NCBI GenBank assembly: GCA_013297545.1
Contig: JAAFHH010000132.1
Location: forward strand, 1-7,623
Reading direction: 5' to 3'
DNA from: Alphaproteobacteria bacterium
Lineage (GTDB): Bacteria; Pseudomonadota; Alphaproteobacteria; Elsterales; Elsteraceae
Length of the DNA stretch: 7,623 nucleotides
Shown: piece by piece, positions 6,685 to 7,623 of the stretch
How positions within the stretch are numbered: the stretch's first letter is position 1
Layout: each line of letters opens with the position of its first letter
Notes under the pieces: model-generated
The model's database searches: none
The model's input: the letters and a program-made list of their open reading frames with translations, nothing else
Told to the model about the DNA's origin: nothing
Translations under genes and position numbers: made by a program

Positions 6685-7578
6685 ATGTCAAACAACTGGT
6701 GCACCAAAGAAAACATAGAGAAAATTTCAATGAATGGATACTGCCTCATTCCACATGAAGAAACTGGCTTGGCGGTGTTTGCCCAAGATTTTGGTGGAGC
6801 TGCGCTAAAGCACTTTTCTGATATTCCTCAAGACGGTAAAACTGAGGCTCATGGTCAAATTAATTGGAATCAGAAACAGATCGATATTCTAGCCGAAAAA
6901 GAAAAGAACACAGACTTCGGCATTCCCGAATATATTAAATCCGGAATAAATGAACTGCTTGAAAAAAAATGCGCCGAAACTTCCGAATGCTCCGATGTAC
7001 ACTTGTCATGGAAAATTCACTCTGATAAAAACACTTATTTTCATGTTGATGGTCATCCAGATAACATTGAAGGTTTCCTTGCGATGTCTCTGCTGGTCGG
7101 CGTTGTTCTAAAGCCGATCTCACTGAGAAGCCAAGGTGGTCTGCTAGTTTTGCGCCATAGCCATCGCCGAATGTTTCATGACTCAGTAAAGCTGGTTCTG
7201 GAAGGAGCTGTGTGCAAGGACGCGATTGTAAGATCAGAGCGCGCTTTGAACAAAAAACTGGATGAGTTCCAAATAGATTTAGTACACGGAGAACCTGGCA
7301 CGGTAGTTTTACTGCATCCGTTGACGCTGCACGGGAGCGACACCAACATCGATCCGAAAGGTGGGTGGTCCGTTATTAGGCCACAATTATACTACAGGGT
7401 GTATTCTTGCTCCGATGACGGAACTTCTCAACCCCGTGAGTGTAAACCAAATGACTCTAAGATACTGAATTTTGAACGAGAGTGGAAAAAATCCTTTGCT
7501 GATATTTTAAGTTCGAGCTATCCAATAGATGATAACAACGGGGTTCGCTTTTCTTTTGGGGCCAAGCGCAGCGGCTAA
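6685..7578 (+). CDS. Phytanoyl-CoA dioxygenase (PhyH)-like Fe(II)/2-oxoglutarate oxygenase
   Basis: This is a 297-residue protein of the PhyH-type non-heme iron oxygenases, which use 2-oxoglutarate and O2 to hydroxylate small molecules, releasing succinate and CO2. The iron-binding HxD is H120/D122 in YFHVDGHPDN, the distal histidine is H216 in LLHPLTLHGS, and R232 (IRPQLYYRV) is the likely 2-oxoglutarate anchor. GGLLVLRHSHRR (151-162) corresponds to the family's G-x-L-x-V-x-P-G-S-H-R strand, with an unusual RHSH. The length is normal and the domain appears complete, so the enzyme may be active. I see no signal peptide or membrane helix. Codon use is far richer in A and T than in the operon upstream (roughly 45% GC against about 70%), which suggests horizontal acquisition. 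The substrate cannot be deduced: neither neighbour indicates a pathway, and PhyH relatives act on acyl-CoAs, ectoine, amino acids and secondary metabolites. Confidence 0.8.
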   Translation: MSNNWCTKENIEKISMNGYCLIPHEETGLAVFAQDFGGAALKHFSDIPQDGKTEAHGQINWNQKQIDILAEKEKNTDFGIPEYIKSGINELLEKKCAETSECSDVHLSWKIHSDKNTYFHVDGHPDNIEGFLAMSLLVGVVLKPISLRSQGGLLVLRHSHRRMFHDSVKLVLEGAVCKDAIVRSERALNKKLDEFQIDLVHGEPGTVVLLHPLTLHGSDTNIDPKGGWSVIRPQLYYRVYSCSDDGTSQPRECKPNDSKILNFEREWKKSFADILSSSYPIDDNNGVRFSFGAKRSG

Positions 7579-7613
7579 CTCGATGCCTTACGCCAAACAA
7601 CCCATCGAAGTTA
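7576..7613. repeat. Imperfect inverted repeat spanning the PhyH-like stop codon
   Basis: TAACTCGAT (7576-7584) is the reverse complement of ATCGAAGTTA (7604-7613) apart from one extra A, with a 19-nt loop. It begins at the TAA stop itself. The stem is short and AT-containing and no T-run follows, so a terminator role is doubtful. It would overlap the start of the possible reading frame at 7583. Confidence 0.3.
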
Positions 7614-7623
7614 CGAGCTCGAT
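7583..7623 (+). CDS. Possible start of a downstream reading frame, cut by the window edge
   Basis: An ATG at 7583, four nt after the PhyH-like stop, opens a frame reading MPYAKQPIEVTSS that is still open at the window end. The short spacing would suit a gene co-transcribed with the oxygenase. No clear Shine-Dalgarno precedes it, and 13 codons are too few for a coding call or a family guess. It may equally be chance. Confidence 0.25.
   Translation, partial: MPYAKQPIEVTSS

Noticed and set aside
7573..7616. Integron attC site at the end of the PhyH-like gene
   Set aside because: GGCTAAC and GTTACGA each miss the RYYYAAC and GTTRRRY consensus, and the 44-nt span is shorter than known attC sites. 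No matching site is visible upstream of the gene.

Overview
The window holds two very different stretches of DNA. Positions 1 to about 6526 are GC-rich (about 70% in lines counted by hand) and carry four tightly packed plus-strand genes: a MoxR-family AAA+ ATPase whose 5' end lies outside the window, a DUF58 protein, a BatA-type membrane protein fused to a DUF4159 domain, and a second large membrane protein with VWA-like and amidotransferase-like domains. This gene order, the domain fusion and the wording of the motifs are typical of Alphaproteobacteria. I cannot name the genus.

The four genes look like one transcription unit. The MoxR and DUF58 genes are 3 nt apart, the DUF58 gene and the BatA/DUF4159 gene overlap by 7 nt, and the fourth gene starts 9 nt after the third, with a Shine-Dalgarno sequence overlapping the preceding stop codon. 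From family knowledge, MoxR proteins are cytoplasmic chaperone-like ATPases that work with VWA-type partners. The DUF58 protein is the likely cytoplasmic adaptor. Predicted topology puts the bulk of both large membrane proteins in the periplasm. I recall a similar four-gene operon in Rhizobium leguminosarum (RL3499-RL3502) being linked to cell shape and envelope integrity, so an envelope role is the best guess. The two membrane proteins share a ground plan: paired N-terminal membrane helices, a VWA-like domain, an amidotransferase-like domain without cysteine and a shared DGTPL motif. They look like diverged paralogues.

Positions 6527-6684 are a non-coding spacer of intermediate composition with one hairpin that could end the operon. 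From 6685 the DNA drops to roughly 45% GC and encodes a 297-residue protein of the phytanoyl-CoA dioxygenase (PhyH) type, a non-heme Fe(II)/2-oxoglutarate oxygenase with the HxD...H metal site visible. It is probably a recent acquisition next to a conserved operon. The last 41 bases may start another reading frame that leaves the window.
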